A stretch of DNA of 17,117 nt from NCBI GenBank assembly GCA_017469605.1, contig JAFUGB010000216.1, positions 1 through 17,117 of the forward strand, read 5' to 3'. Position numbers and translations under genes: made by a program. Positions 1 through 6,153 of this stretch are shown here, in pieces (within the stretch, counting starts at the first letter, position 1; each line of letters opens with the position of its first letter). The notes beneath the pieces were generated by a model, which had not been told where the DNA came from, did no database searches, and worked only from the letters and a program-made list of their open reading frames with translations. Origin of the DNA: Clostridia bacterium (lineage in GTDB: Bacteria > Bacillota > Clostridia > Christensenellales > Aristaeellaceae).

Positions 1-389
1 ACCAGGAATTTGGTAAAATTCCACTTAATGGCGCTGCTCAGCAAGCCGCCCTTCTGCTTTTTCAGATAGGTATACAGCGGGGCTTCGTTGACTCCGTTCA
101 CTTCGATCTTGGCAAACTGCTTGAAGCTGACGCCATAGTTCAGCTGGCAAAAGGATACGATTTCGCTCTCCGTGCCGGGCGCTTGATTGCCGAACAGGTT
201 GCAGGTAAAGTCGAAAATCTCAAAGCCATGGGCCTGATACTTATTATACAGCTCCTCCAGTCCCTTATATTGCGGCGTAAAACCGCAGCCTGTGGCGGTA
301 TTGACGATCAGCAGCACTTTGCCCTTATAATCCCCCAGGGAAATCTGATTGCCGTCCGCATCCTTCATCGTGTAATCATAAACAGACAT
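1..389 (-). CDS. Glutathione peroxidase (Cys type), 3' end missing
   Basis: Thiol peroxidase that reduces hydrogen peroxide or lipid peroxides in the cytoplasm. The first 129 residues are visible; the gene runs off the left edge. The peroxidatic site is in NTATGCGFTPQY (Cys35, TGC codon, so a cysteine and not selenocysteine). Further family signatures are FTCNLFGNQAPG (residues 61-72, with Gln69), SFCQLNYGVSF (Cys81) and KWNFTKFL (Trp123, Asn124), which supply the catalytic Gln, Trp and Asn. Cys-type members usually use thioredoxin, and Cys81 sits where the resolving cysteine is found in plant Cys-Gpx; both points are inferred. The ATG at 389 follows a strong AAAGGAGG site. The family is about 160 residues, so about 30 are missing. 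It diverges from the patatin gene and has its own promoter and a palindrome at the likely transcription start, which suggests stress control. Confidence 0.93.
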   Translation of the reverse strand, partial: MSVYDYTMKDADGNQISLGDYKGKVLLIVNTATGCGFTPQYKGLEELYNKYQAHGFEIFDFTCNLFGNQAPGTESEIVSFCQLNYGVSFKQFAKIEVNGVNEAPLYTYLKKQKGGLLSSAIKWNFTKFL

Positions 390-413
390 TGCGCTTTCCT
401 CCTTTAATGTTTT

Positions 414-430
414 GTCAAATTAGATTTGAC
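414..430. promoter_or_regulatory. Palindromic candidate operator
   Basis: GTCAAAT-TAG-ATTTGAC is a perfect 7-base inverted repeat with a 3-base spacer. It lies just downstream of the -10 box, over or beside the expected start point of the glutathione peroxidase transcript. The size and symmetry suit a dimeric winged-helix repressor such as a MarR/OhrR-type regulator. It does not match the usual PerR or Fur box. The regulator is not in this window. Confidence 0.5.
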
Positions 431-437
431 GCAATCT

Positions 438-465
438 ATTATAATCCTATTTTATTGATTGTCAA
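438..465 (-). promoter_or_regulatory. Sigma-A promoter of the glutathione peroxidase gene
   Basis: On the minus strand a perfect TTGACA (460-465) lies 16 bases before a perfect TATAAT (438-443). The start point should fall near 431, about 40 bases before the ATG at 389. Confidence 0.8.
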
Positions 466-484
466 CCCTTTTCTTTATAAACAT

Positions 485-512
485 TTGATGTTTTTCTGAT
501 AATATATATAAG
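485..512 (+). promoter_or_regulatory. Possible promoter for the patatin-like gene
   Basis: TTGATG (485-490) and TATAAG (507-512) are 16 bases apart in an AT-rich stretch. The 5' untranslated region would be very short, because the Shine-Dalgarno site starts near 521. A TTGATT/TATAAA pair at 455-481 is an alternative with poor spacing. Confidence 0.3.
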
Positions 513-531
513 AATAGAAACGGAGGCTTCA

Positions 532-1380
532 ATGATGAATTCCACTGCTTTGATATTGGAAGGCGGCGGCATGCGAGGCGCGTTTACCGCCGGCGTTCTG
601 GATTATTGGCTGGATAAAGCGCTGATGTTCCGCGATGTTTACGGCGTATCCGCGGGCGCGTGCCAGGCATGCAGCTATCTGTGCAAGCAAAAAGAGCGCG
701 CCATTCGCATCTGGATAAAGTACTGCAACGACAAGCGTTTTTGCAGCTTCTCCTCCCTGATCCGCACAGGCGATCTCTTTAACGCGGATTTCAACTACAG
801 GCAGATTCCCACAGTGCTTGAACCCATTGATAATGATGCCTATTTGAAAAACGATTGCCGTTTCTTTGCGGCGGTCACCAACCTGCGCACCGGGCAGCCG
901 GAGTATCCGCAGATCAGGGATATGTTAAAAGACGTTCACATCGTCCAAGCCTCCTCGTCCCTCCCGCTGCTGTCGCGGCCTGTACCATTCAACGGGCAGC
1001 TTTATTTAGACGGCGGCGTGGCGGACTCTATTCCCCTGGGCCGCTCCCTGCGGGACGGGCATACCCGGCATGTTATTGTGCTTACTCAGCCGCCGGATTA
1101 CCGGAAGATGCCAAATAAGGCCATGGGCCTGATTGCGGCACGGTATAAAGCATACCCGCAATTTGTGGAGACCATGCGCAAACGGCATGAAGTCTATAAC
1201 CAAACGCTGGCGCTGGTGGAGACCGAGCGAAAAGCAGGCAGGGCCTTTGTTATCCAGCCCGATACCGCGCCAGGAATCGGCAGAATTGAGCACGACCCGC
1301 AGAAGTTGCAAGCACTGTATGAGATCGGATACGCGGCCGCCGAGCGCCGGCATGACGCCTTATTGGAATTTTTGAAATAA
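532..1380 (+). CDS. Patatin-like phospholipase family protein
   Basis: Predicted serine acyl hydrolase acting on lipid esters. The patatin elements are all present: oxyanion loop GGGMRG (residues 11-16), nucleophile elbow GVSAG with Ser40, and the DGG motif with Asp160, which completes the Ser-Asp dyad. At 282 residues it resembles the stand-alone YjjU-type bacterial patatins, with a C-terminal region after the catalytic core (about residue 175 on). No signal peptide is seen, so it is probably cytoplasmic or on the inner membrane face. Two ATGs occur in tandem (532 and 535) after a CGGAGG site; either could be used. It diverges from the glutathione peroxidase gene. The substrate cannot be read from the sequence. 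Confidence 0.9.
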   Translation: MMNSTALILEGGGMRGAFTAGVLDYWLDKALMFRDVYGVSAGACQACSYLCKQKERAIRIWIKYCNDKRFCSFSSLIRTGDLFNADFNYRQIPTVLEPIDNDAYLKNDCRFFAAVTNLRTGQPEYPQIRDMLKDVHIVQASSSLPLLSRPVPFNGQLYLDGGVADSIPLGRSLRDGHTRHVIVLTQPPDYRKMPNKAMGLIAARYKAYPQFVETMRKRHEVYNQTLALVETERKAGRAFVIQPDTAPGIGRIEHDPQKLQALYEIGYAAAERRHDALLEFLK

Positions 1381-1399
1381 CAATGCGGCAAAGCAAAAA

Positions 1400-1503
1400 T
1401 GGGATTTGCAGGGGGAGCATCAGGGGCTTCGCAGCCCGCTTTTACGCCGACAGCGCTGCCTCTTTGGCACTTAAAAGTGCGCTCCCTTCCCCCGCAAATC
1501 CCA
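1400..1503. repeat. Branched inverted-repeat element between convergent genes
   Basis: The outer arms 1400-1415 and 1489-1503 pair over 15 base pairs with one bulged A (1410): TGGGATTTGC with GCAAATCCCA, then GGGGG with CCCCC. Inside lie two more hairpins: GGGCT-TCGC-AGCCC (1424-1437) and GCACT-TAAA-AGTGC (1467-1480). A palindrome CAGCGCTG (1451-1458) lies between them. It sits between the stop codons of two convergent genes, so it could stop transcription from both sides, although there is no clean T-run. It may also be a dispersed intergenic palindromic repeat. No second copy was seen in the window. Confidence 0.6.
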
Positions 1504-1535
1504 AATTTACATGTGTATATAGAGGGACAATACCA

Positions 1536-2696
1536 TCAATAGTTGACCGCGATGACCATGCCGCCCAGGTTGTCGCTGGATACGGTATATCCGGCAGCGC
1601 CATTGGGGATGGTAACCATTGCATCGCTGTAGGGATCGGCCAGACGGTATACCTCGCAGCGCAGCGCCCCGTCCTCAAACACGGCAATATGGGGATGATC
1701 AATCAAATACTGGGCGTACTCCTCCAGGCACTGATCCATGGCATGCATGGCAATGGCATTGGCTTTGCCCACATAGCGATATACCTTGTTATTTTTCAGG
1801 TTGATGCCGGTAATGTAGCTCTTATCCACCGTGTCCGGATACGGGAAGCCCTGGATGGGAAAGCGGAAAACGATGCCATACCGCCAGCTGTTATCATACA
1901 GCCAGCGGCCCTGGACGGTTTCATGCAGAGGCGTATTGGAAAAATCCTTATCGCCGCTCTTGTAGTTATATACCTTAAAGCTCATGCCGGCCTGGAAATC
2001 GCTGGTGCCGGGATAGGCTACGGTTTCCCGCACCTTTTCAATCAGCCTGTCACCGGAGTAGCGGCTATTCAGCTTGGTCTCTTCCTGCTGCCAGTTGAGC
2101 GTCTGCTCCTCCATGGTACGGTAGCCGCCTTCAATAATGATGTTATCCATATCCAGGCCCTGATCGCGGGCATCCTGATAGAGATTCATCAGGGCCTCCA
2201 CCGCGGGCGCCATCATGGAAATGGACGCGTTGACGGTGGGCAGGTTGGTGGTTTTATCATTATCCGCACGGCTGTAACGGTTGATGCTCACCATCATATC
2301 ATCAGTCAGGTCAGCCGGCATGGCGTGCCAGCGGTTGACCACCAGCAAACCGCCCTTCAGCATTTCCTCACGGGTAACACTGATTTGGGAGCCGGCGGAA
2401 ACGGGCAGCGCGCTCAGATCCACCACATCCCAGCCCTGGGCGGCGGGAACGGGCCACTGTTCATCGATCTGGACAGCGGCGGTGTTTTGCTGCTCCCGCT
2501 CATTGACGGCGGCAAGGTACTGCGCAGAGCGCTCGTCATTGATCCGCTGCACCTCAGTCTCATTTTCCTGCGCCGCGCGTTCCAGATCCTTCTGGGTATA
2601 CATATATCCGGCGTATGCCAGGGCTGCAAGTGCCAGCAGCACCAACATCCATATGATCAAACCGCGATACGCATTGTGTTTTTTTGCACTGGCCAT
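1536..2696 (-). CDS. Membrane-anchored M15/VanY-like protein, active site lost
   Basis: A 386-residue protein with a basic N-terminus, one membrane segment (about 12-32), a charged stretch likely to be helical (35-70), and an extracytoplasmic domain related to D-Ala-D-Ala carboxypeptidases of peptidase family M15B. Family landmarks remain in order: GYRT (191-194), PGTSDFQAG (229-237), GRWL (263-266), WRYGIVFRFP (271-280), ITGI (295-298) and YRYVG (306-310). The metal and catalytic positions do not. In the usual SEHQxGLAxD block the His is Phe234 and the Asp is Lys241; in the usual EPWHxRYVG block the Glu and His align with Asn302 and Val305. It is therefore probably not a zinc peptidase and may only bind peptidoglycan stem peptides (inference). 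The start at 2696 follows an AAAGGTGA site. It has its own promoter and lies 129 bases downstream of xth. Confidence 0.75.
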   Translation of the reverse strand: MASAKKHNAYRGLIIWMLVLLALAALAYAGYMYTQKDLERAAQENETEVQRINDERSAQYLAAVNEREQQNTAAVQIDEQWPVPAAQGWDVVDLSALPVSAGSQISVTREEMLKGGLLVVNRWHAMPADLTDDMMVSINRYSRADNDKTTNLPTVNASISMMAPAVEALMNLYQDARDQGLDMDNIIIEGGYRTMEEQTLNWQQEETKLNSRYSGDRLIEKVRETVAYPGTSDFQAGMSFKVYNYKSGDKDFSNTPLHETVQGRWLYDNSWRYGIVFRFPIQGFPYPDTVDKSYITGINLKNNKVYRYVGKANAIAMHAMDQCLEEYAQYLIDHPHIAVFEDGALRCEVYRLADPYSDAMVTIPNGAAGYTVSSDNLGGMVIAVNY

Positions 2697-2760
2697 GTTC
2701 AGTCACCTTTCTGCCACGCTTGCGCGGGCATGCTGTGAAATCTTAAATATATCCATCATT

Positions 2761-2789
2761 TTTATATCAAATTTATTACAATTTGTCAA
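2761..2789 (-). promoter_or_regulatory. Sigma-A promoter of the M15-like gene
   Basis: On the minus strand TTGACA (2784-2789) and TATAAA (2761-2766) are separated by exactly 17 bases. They lie between xth and the M15-like start codon, so this gene need not depend on xth transcription. Confidence 0.75.
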
Positions 2790-2825
2790 CATCTATTGCA
2801 ATATTTATCCTGTAAAATCTGATTT

Positions 2826-3578
2826 TCAGCGCAGCCGCAATTCCACCGGGCAGTGATCGGAACCGTAAATCTCGCTGTGGATTGAAGCATTTTCAATCTC
2901 CTGGCGCAAGCTCTCCGAAACGATGAAGTAATCAATGCGCCACCCGGCGTTGTTTTCCCGTGCGTGGAAACGATAGCTCCACCAGGAATACGCGCCTGCT
3001 TCTTCCGGATGCAGCGCGCGGAAGGTATCCACAAATCCCGCTGAGAGCAGCGCTGTCATTTTTTCGCGTTCCTGATCGGTAAAGCCAGCGTTCATACGAT
3101 TGGTTTTGGGATTTTTGATATCAATTTCCTCATGAGCCACGTTCAGATCGCCGCACAGCACCACGGGTTTGCTTTCCTCCAGCTTTTTCAGATAGGCGCG
3201 GAAATCATCCTCCCAGCGCATGCGGTAATCCAGGCGCTTCAGGCCGTCCTGGCTATTGGGCGTATAGCAGCAAACCAGGAAGAAATTTTCAAACTCCAGC
3301 GTAAGCACGCGCCCCTCATGATCATGCTCCTCCACGCCAATGCCCCGGGACACGGCGACAGGCTCCCGGCGGGTAAACACCGCTACGCCGGAATAACCCT
3401 TCTTTTCGGCGTAATTCCAATACTGACGGTAGCCTGGCAAATCCAGGTCAATCTGGCCTTCCTGCAGCTTGGTTTCCTGCAGGCAGAAGACGTCAGCATC
3501 CAGCTGCTGGAAGCTTTCCATAAATCCCTTGCCCATCGCGGCGCGCAGGCCGTTTACATTCCAGGAGATCAGTTTCAT
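2826..3578 (-). CDS. xth: Exodeoxyribonuclease III (AP endonuclease)
   Basis: Cuts DNA 5' to abasic sites and has 3' phosphodiesterase/exonuclease activity; it acts after DNA glycosylases in base-excision repair. The 250-residue protein is full length for the ExoA/XthA family. Active-site blocks are WNVNG (Asn7), QETKLQ (Glu35), CYTPNS (Tyr105), GDLNVAH (Asp144, Asn146), RIDYF (Asp216) and SDHCP (Asp241, His242), which together form the metal and catalytic set. The start ATG overlaps the stop of the FliB-like gene in an ATGA (3575-3578), so the two are translationally coupled. Three glycosylases of the UDG superfamily lie upstream on the same strand and would make substrates for it, but terminators and promoters separate them, so this is not one operon. 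Confidence 0.96.
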   Translation of the reverse strand: MKLISWNVNGLRAAMGKGFMESFQQLDADVFCLQETKLQEGQIDLDLPGYRQYWNYAEKKGYSGVAVFTRREPVAVSRGIGVEEHDHEGRVLTLEFENFFLVCCYTPNSQDGLKRLDYRMRWEDDFRAYLKKLEESKPVVLCGDLNVAHEEIDIKNPKTNRMNAGFTDQEREKMTALLSAGFVDTFRALHPEEAGAYSWWSYRFHARENNAGWRIDYFIVSESLRQEIENASIHSEIYGSDHCPVELRLR

Positions 3579-4486
3579 GCCGTTTCCTCGCTTTCGTATA
3601 TTGCATCAATCAGTTTCAGGACGTTTTCATCGGAATATTCGATTTCGGCCGAATACATACGGGCAATATCCGGTAGCTGCTGTTCCTCCCGGGCAAGGCG
3701 GCAGATCGCCCGGACGCTGAGCACGGCAAACGCCGCGCAGCCCGGCATGTCGCCCGTTTCAAAGCCCGCGATCAAATGGCGATAAAGAAAATAGACCAGC
3801 AGCTGTTCCCGGGCAATTTCATTGAGCACGCAGCCTTTGGACCGAGTTTCGGCCATTCCCTCCAGAACATTTGCCCACGCGTCATCCATACGCTCCAGCG
3901 ACAAATAAACACGCCGCCAAAAGGCCCAATCCACACACAGATTGATTCCGGATCGTTCCAGGATAAGGTTCATCCGTTCATCCACCGGGCGCGAACGGTC
4001 CTGCGCTATGGAAAAAAGCGCTTCACGCCATTTCAAAAACGCCCTTTCCCGCGCATCCAGCCTTTCCTTTTTCCCATCCTCCCGGCTGACCAGCCGCACA
4101 GGCCCAGACCAATTGAGGATCAGGCGGCAGGCCGCTTCGCAGCAAAGCCCCAAGCCTATTTCTTCCCGGCCGGAAAGCTGGGCGCGAAACCGGGGATGAT
4201 CGGCGCATATCTGGCAAAGCGCTTCCTCCCCCATTTCAACGATCAAATCGCACAGGCCGTTTGCGTTCAGCATGGGACAGCGTTCGTTTTCATCCAGCGC
4301 AAAACGCGCTTCTCCCTGCCCGCGCAGGATGCCGGCACGCAGTCGATCCCCCAGCGGGCCGTTCGCGCGGTCGTACCGGGCCAGCGCTTCATCGTCTATA
4401 TCGATCTCCCAGCCAATGCAGCAGGTATGTCTGCACCTGTCCGCAACGCACTGAAAACGCGGATAATACTCAGGATATACCAACAT
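3575..4486 (-). CDS. FliB-like lysine N-methylase family protein
   Basis: Homologue of flagellin lysine N-methylase FliB. It is recognised by an ordered cysteine pattern: FQCVADRCRHTCCIGW (Cys13, 18, 22, 23), CPMLNANGLC (Cys70, 79), LCQICADHPRF (Cys91, 94) and GLCCEAAC (Cys115, 116, 120). The cysteines fit a bound metal or Fe-S centre. The reading frame is open back to a TTG at 4543, but that extension runs through the rpmA terminator. I chose the ATG at 4486 (sequence MLVYPEYYPRF), about 10 bases after AGGAG (4497-4501) and matching the usual family start; an ATG at 4495 is too close to that site. Length is then 303 residues. No flagellar gene is nearby, and homologues are common in non-flagellated Clostridia, so the target lysine is unknown. 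It overlaps xth by 4 bases. Confidence 0.8.
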   Translation of the reverse strand: MLVYPEYYPRFQCVADRCRHTCCIGWEIDIDDEALARYDRANGPLGDRLRAGILRGQGEARFALDENERCPMLNANGLCDLIVEMGEEALCQICADHPRFRAQLSGREEIGLGLCCEAACRLILNWSGPVRLVSREDGKKERLDARERAFLKWREALFSIAQDRSRPVDERMNLILERSGINLCVDWAFWRRVYLSLERMDDAWANVLEGMAETRSKGCVLNEIAREQLLVYFLYRHLIAGFETGDMPGCAAFAVLSVRAICRLAREEQQLPDIARMYSAEIEYSDENVLKLIDAIYESEETA

Positions 4487-4501
4487 GCGGCACATGCTCC
4501 T

Positions 4502-4533
4502 AAACAAAAACCGCCGCCGGAAATGGCGACGGT
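4502..4533 (-). terminator. Rho-independent terminator of rplU-prp-rpmA
   Basis: On the minus strand ACCGTCGCC (4525-4533) pairs with GGCGGCGGT (4510-4518) across a 6-base loop, with one G-U pair, followed by TTTTTGTTT. It starts about 15 bases after the rpmA stop and ends just before the Shine-Dalgarno site of the FliB-like gene. Confidence 0.85.
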
Positions 4534-4548
4534 CTTTTGTCAAATCAA

Positions 4549-4833
4549 TTACTGTTCGACGGGATAAATGCAGACCTGCTTCTTGTCGCGGCCCAGGCGC
4601 TCGAAACGAACGATGCCGTTGGCCTTGGCAAACAGGGTATCATCCTTGCCGATGCCCACGTTGAGACCGGGATGGATGTGGGTGCCGCGCTGGCGCACCA
4701 GGATGTTGCCCGCCAGAACGAACTGGCCGTCGGCGCGCTTGGGGCCAAGACGCTTGCTCTCGCTGTCACGGCCGTTGCGGGTGGAGCCCATACCTTTTTT
4801 ATGAGCGAACAGCTGAAGATTCATTTTCAACAT
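4549..4833 (-). CDS. rpmA: 50S ribosomal protein bL27 with Prp-cleaved leader
   Basis: Large-subunit protein whose N-terminus reaches the peptidyl-transferase centre. The start is the ATG at 4833, nine bases after GGAGG, giving 94 residues beginning MLKMNLQLFAHKKGMGSTRN; the frame extends upstream but without support. The MNLQLF|AHKKG junction is the Firmicute processing site: the leader is removed after the Phe to expose AHKKG, a step shown to be needed in Staphylococcus aureus and done by the cysteine protease Prp. The prp gene lies directly upstream here. Core L27 motifs follow: STRNGRDSESKRLG, GNILVRQRGT and HPGLNVGIGKDDTLFA. The P1 region reads LQLF, where LQFF is common. It is the last gene of rplU-prp-rpmA and is followed by a terminator. 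Confidence 0.97.
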   Translation of the reverse strand: MLKMNLQLFAHKKGMGSTRNGRDSESKRLGPKRADGQFVLAGNILVRQRGTHIHPGLNVGIGKDDTLFAKANGIVRFERLGRDKKQVCIYPVEQ

Positions 4834-4856
4834 GATGTTGTTCCTCCGTTCTTGCT

Positions 4857-5174
4857 TCACCGGGTGGTGAACACTATATGTTTGGGATACGATGCGGCGA
4901 TATCACCGATTCCCTGTTCGAATACCTTGAGGATCACCTGCGCGTCATGGTTTTGCTGATGGGGTAGAACCCGGACAGACAGGAAACCATCCTGCTCTTC
5001 GATCTCCGGCCTGATGCCGGCGATGCTTTGCAGCGCGTTGCAGCAGGTGATGGAAAGAGCCGAAACGGCGGCGCATACGATATCGCTCCCGGCTTCGGCA
5101 TAACCGGCGTGGCCCTTACAGGAAAACCCGCTGGGCCTGCCCTGGGCATCACGCAACAGGGTAACGCGCGTCAT
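4857..5174 (-). CDS. prp: Ribosomal-processing cysteine protease Prp
   Basis: Cysteine protease of 105 residues that removes the N-terminal extension of bL27 (the YsxB/Prp family). The catalytic pair is visible: His22 in CKGHAGYAEAGSD and Cys34 in DIVCAAVSAL, the two conserved family blocks. It sits between rplU and rpmA, as is usual in Firmicutes and Fusobacteria. Its start codon overlaps the rplU stop by one base (TGATG), and about 23 bases separate its stop from the rpmA start, so the three genes are cotranscribed and probably translationally coupled. The presence of its substrate motif in the neighbouring rpmA supports the assignment. Confidence 0.95.
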   Translation of the reverse strand: MTRVTLLRDAQGRPSGFSCKGHAGYAEAGSDIVCAAVSALSITCCNALQSIAGIRPEIEEQDGFLSVRVLPHQQNHDAQVILKVFEQGIGDIAASYPKHIVFTTR

Positions 5175-5479
5175 CAGCCGTTGATGGCGGTGATTTCCAC
5201 CTTGGTGAAGGGCTGGCGATGGCCGGCCTTACGGCGGTAGTTCTTCTTGCTCTTATACTTGAAAACGATGATCTTCTTGCCCTTGCCCTGCTGCAGCACT
5301 TTGCCCTTTACGGCAGCGCCGGCGACCACGGGATTGCCCACTTCAACGGTATCACCGCCGAGCATGAGCACGGGGAAGGTCACTTCATCGCCCACCTGAT
5401 TGTCGAGCTTTTCCACATAGATGACGTCTCCCTGGGAGACACGGTACTGTTTGCCGCCGGTCGCAATAATCGCGTACAT
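5174..5479 (-). CDS. rplU: 50S ribosomal protein bL21
   Basis: Ribosomal large-subunit protein that binds 23S rRNA. The 101-residue sequence is typical: MYAIIATGGKQYRVSQGD at the start, then VGDEVTFPVLMLGG and the basic KKIIVFKYKSKKNYRRKAGHRQPFTKV near the C-terminus (quoted in two parts: KKIIVFKYKSKK and NYRRKAGHRQPFTKV). It is the first gene of rplU-prp-rpmA. The ATG at 5479 follows AGGAGG. A consensus promoter and an approximately 100-base structured leader precede it, which suggests the autoregulation common for ribosomal protein operons. Confidence 0.97.
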   Translation of the reverse strand: MYAIIATGGKQYRVSQGDVIYVEKLDNQVGDEVTFPVLMLGGDTVEVGNPVVAGAAVKGKVLQQGKGKKIIVFKYKSKKNYRRKAGHRQPFTKVEITAING

Positions 5480-5581
5480 TCTGGCAGCACCTCCTCATTC
5501 AAAACTCGCCGGAAACGTAAAGCTTGTTTCAGCCTTGAGGCAGCGCGATGCGCATTTAAAGAGCCCCTTCCGAGCGGCTAC
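5480..5581 (-). promoter_or_regulatory. 5' leader of rplU, probable L21 leader RNA
   Basis: About 100 transcribed bases separate the promoter from the rplU ATG. On the minus strand they can fold: AGCC with GGCT near the 5' end, GCGC-ATC-GCGC, GCC-TCAA-GGC, and GAAAC paired with GTTTC across AAGCTTTAC. A CCTC in the leader could also pair with GAGG beside the Shine-Dalgarno site. Position and size match the Firmicute L21 leader family, a cis-regulatory RNA before rplU; the match is by context and fold and was not scored against a covariance model. Confidence 0.5.
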
Positions 5582-5587
5582 CTTAAA

Positions 5588-5616
5588 AATATACCATTTT
5601 GATGTGCCAATGTCAA
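5588..5616 (-). promoter_or_regulatory. Sigma-A promoter of rplU-prp-rpmA
   Basis: On the minus strand TTGACA (5611-5616) and TATATT (5588-5593) are 17 bases apart, directly after the stop codon of the DNA glycosylase gene at 5621. The expected start is near 5581. Confidence 0.85.
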
Positions 5617-5620
5617 TAGT

Positions 5621-6112
5621 TTATTTGCTTTTCAGCGCGCTTTTCCAGGCAAAAACGAGCATTTCCATGGAACAGGCGGCGTTGGCCGGGCTGGTGGAAG
5701 GCAGCGTGATGCGGCGCACCGGCAAATCCTTCCAATATTTCAAAAAGATTTTCCCGGCGGTTTTTCCGTTGAGCAGCACCGTATCGATGGGACACTTGGC
5801 CAACAGGGCAGGCAGATCATTGGGCACGGCGTTGCGGATGGCGCTGTCAGCGGAGCCTTGAATATCACAGCCCCGGATCACATCCCACAGGGCAATCTGA
5901 TGGCGCAGCAAAAAATCGCACTTTTCCGCAATTGTTATCGGCGCAGCCTCTTCATAAACCATCCCAAGCATCCGCCAGAAGCGATTCTGGGGATGGCCGT
6001 AGTAGAAAGCGTTTTCCCGGGACTTGACCGATGGAAAGGTGCCCAGCACCAGCACGCGGCAGCCGGCGTCCCAAACCGGTTCAAAGGGATGCTGCAGGGT
6101 TTCTCTTTTCAT
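5621..6112 (-). CDS. Deoxyinosine-type DNA glycosylase (UDG superfamily)
   Basis: Predicted DNA glycosylase of the hypoxanthine/deoxyinosine branch of the UDG superfamily. It removes deaminated bases to leave abasic sites for an AP endonuclease such as the Xth encoded downstream. Motifs are VLGTFPSVKSRENAFYYGHP with QNRFW following (residues 22-46), VLLNGKTAG (112-120) and LPSTSPAN (137-144). I start it at ATG 6112 (MKRETLQHPFEPVWDAG), which fits the usual family N-terminus and gives 163 residues. An ATG at 6148 would add 12 residues translated from the terminator hairpin of the upstream gene. Neither start has a Shine-Dalgarno site, which is odd beside neighbours with strong ones. It lies just after a terminator, so its expression route is unclear. 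Substrate preference is inferred from family only. Confidence 0.85.
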   Translation of the reverse strand: MKRETLQHPFEPVWDAGCRVLVLGTFPSVKSRENAFYYGHPQNRFWRMLGMVYEEAAPITIAEKCDFLLRHQIALWDVIRGCDIQGSADSAIRNAVPNDLPALLAKCPIDTVLLNGKTAGKIFLKYWKDLPVRRITLPSTSPANAACSMEMLVFAWKSALKSK

Positions 6113-6117
6113 TGCGC

Positions 6118-6146
6118 AAAACAGGGCAGGCGATCGCAGCCTGCCC
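6118..6146 (-). terminator. Rho-independent terminator after the LytTR regulator
   Basis: On the minus strand GGGCAGGC (6139-6146) pairs perfectly with GCCTGCCC (6124-6131) across a 7-base loop, followed by TGTTTTG. It starts 7 bases after the regulator's stop and ends 5 bases before the glycosylase ATG at 6112. Confidence 0.75.
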
Positions 6147-6153
6147 ATGGGAG

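Noticed and set aside
282..290. Selenocysteine at the glutathione peroxidase active site
   Set aside because: The codon read on the minus strand is TGC, so the residue is cysteine and not selenocysteine (TGA).
183..407. Plus-strand frame of 74 codons
   Set aside because: It is antisense to the glutathione peroxidase gene and has no ribosome site.
1383..2738. Long plus-strand frame of 451 codons
   Set aside because: It is antisense to the M15-like gene, which has a promoter, a ribosome site and recognisable motifs. The plus-strand translation is repetitive in Gly, His and Ile and resembles no protein family.
4487..4543. TTG start at 4543 for the FliB-like gene
   Set aside because: It would translate the rpmA terminator hairpin into an Arg/Phe-rich stretch unlike the family; ATG 4486 has AGGAG upstream.
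6113..6148. ATG 6148 as start of the deoxyinosine-type glycosylase
   Set aside because: The added 12 residues are encoded by a terminator hairpin and are not part of the family N-terminus. It remains possible, because neither start has a ribosome site.
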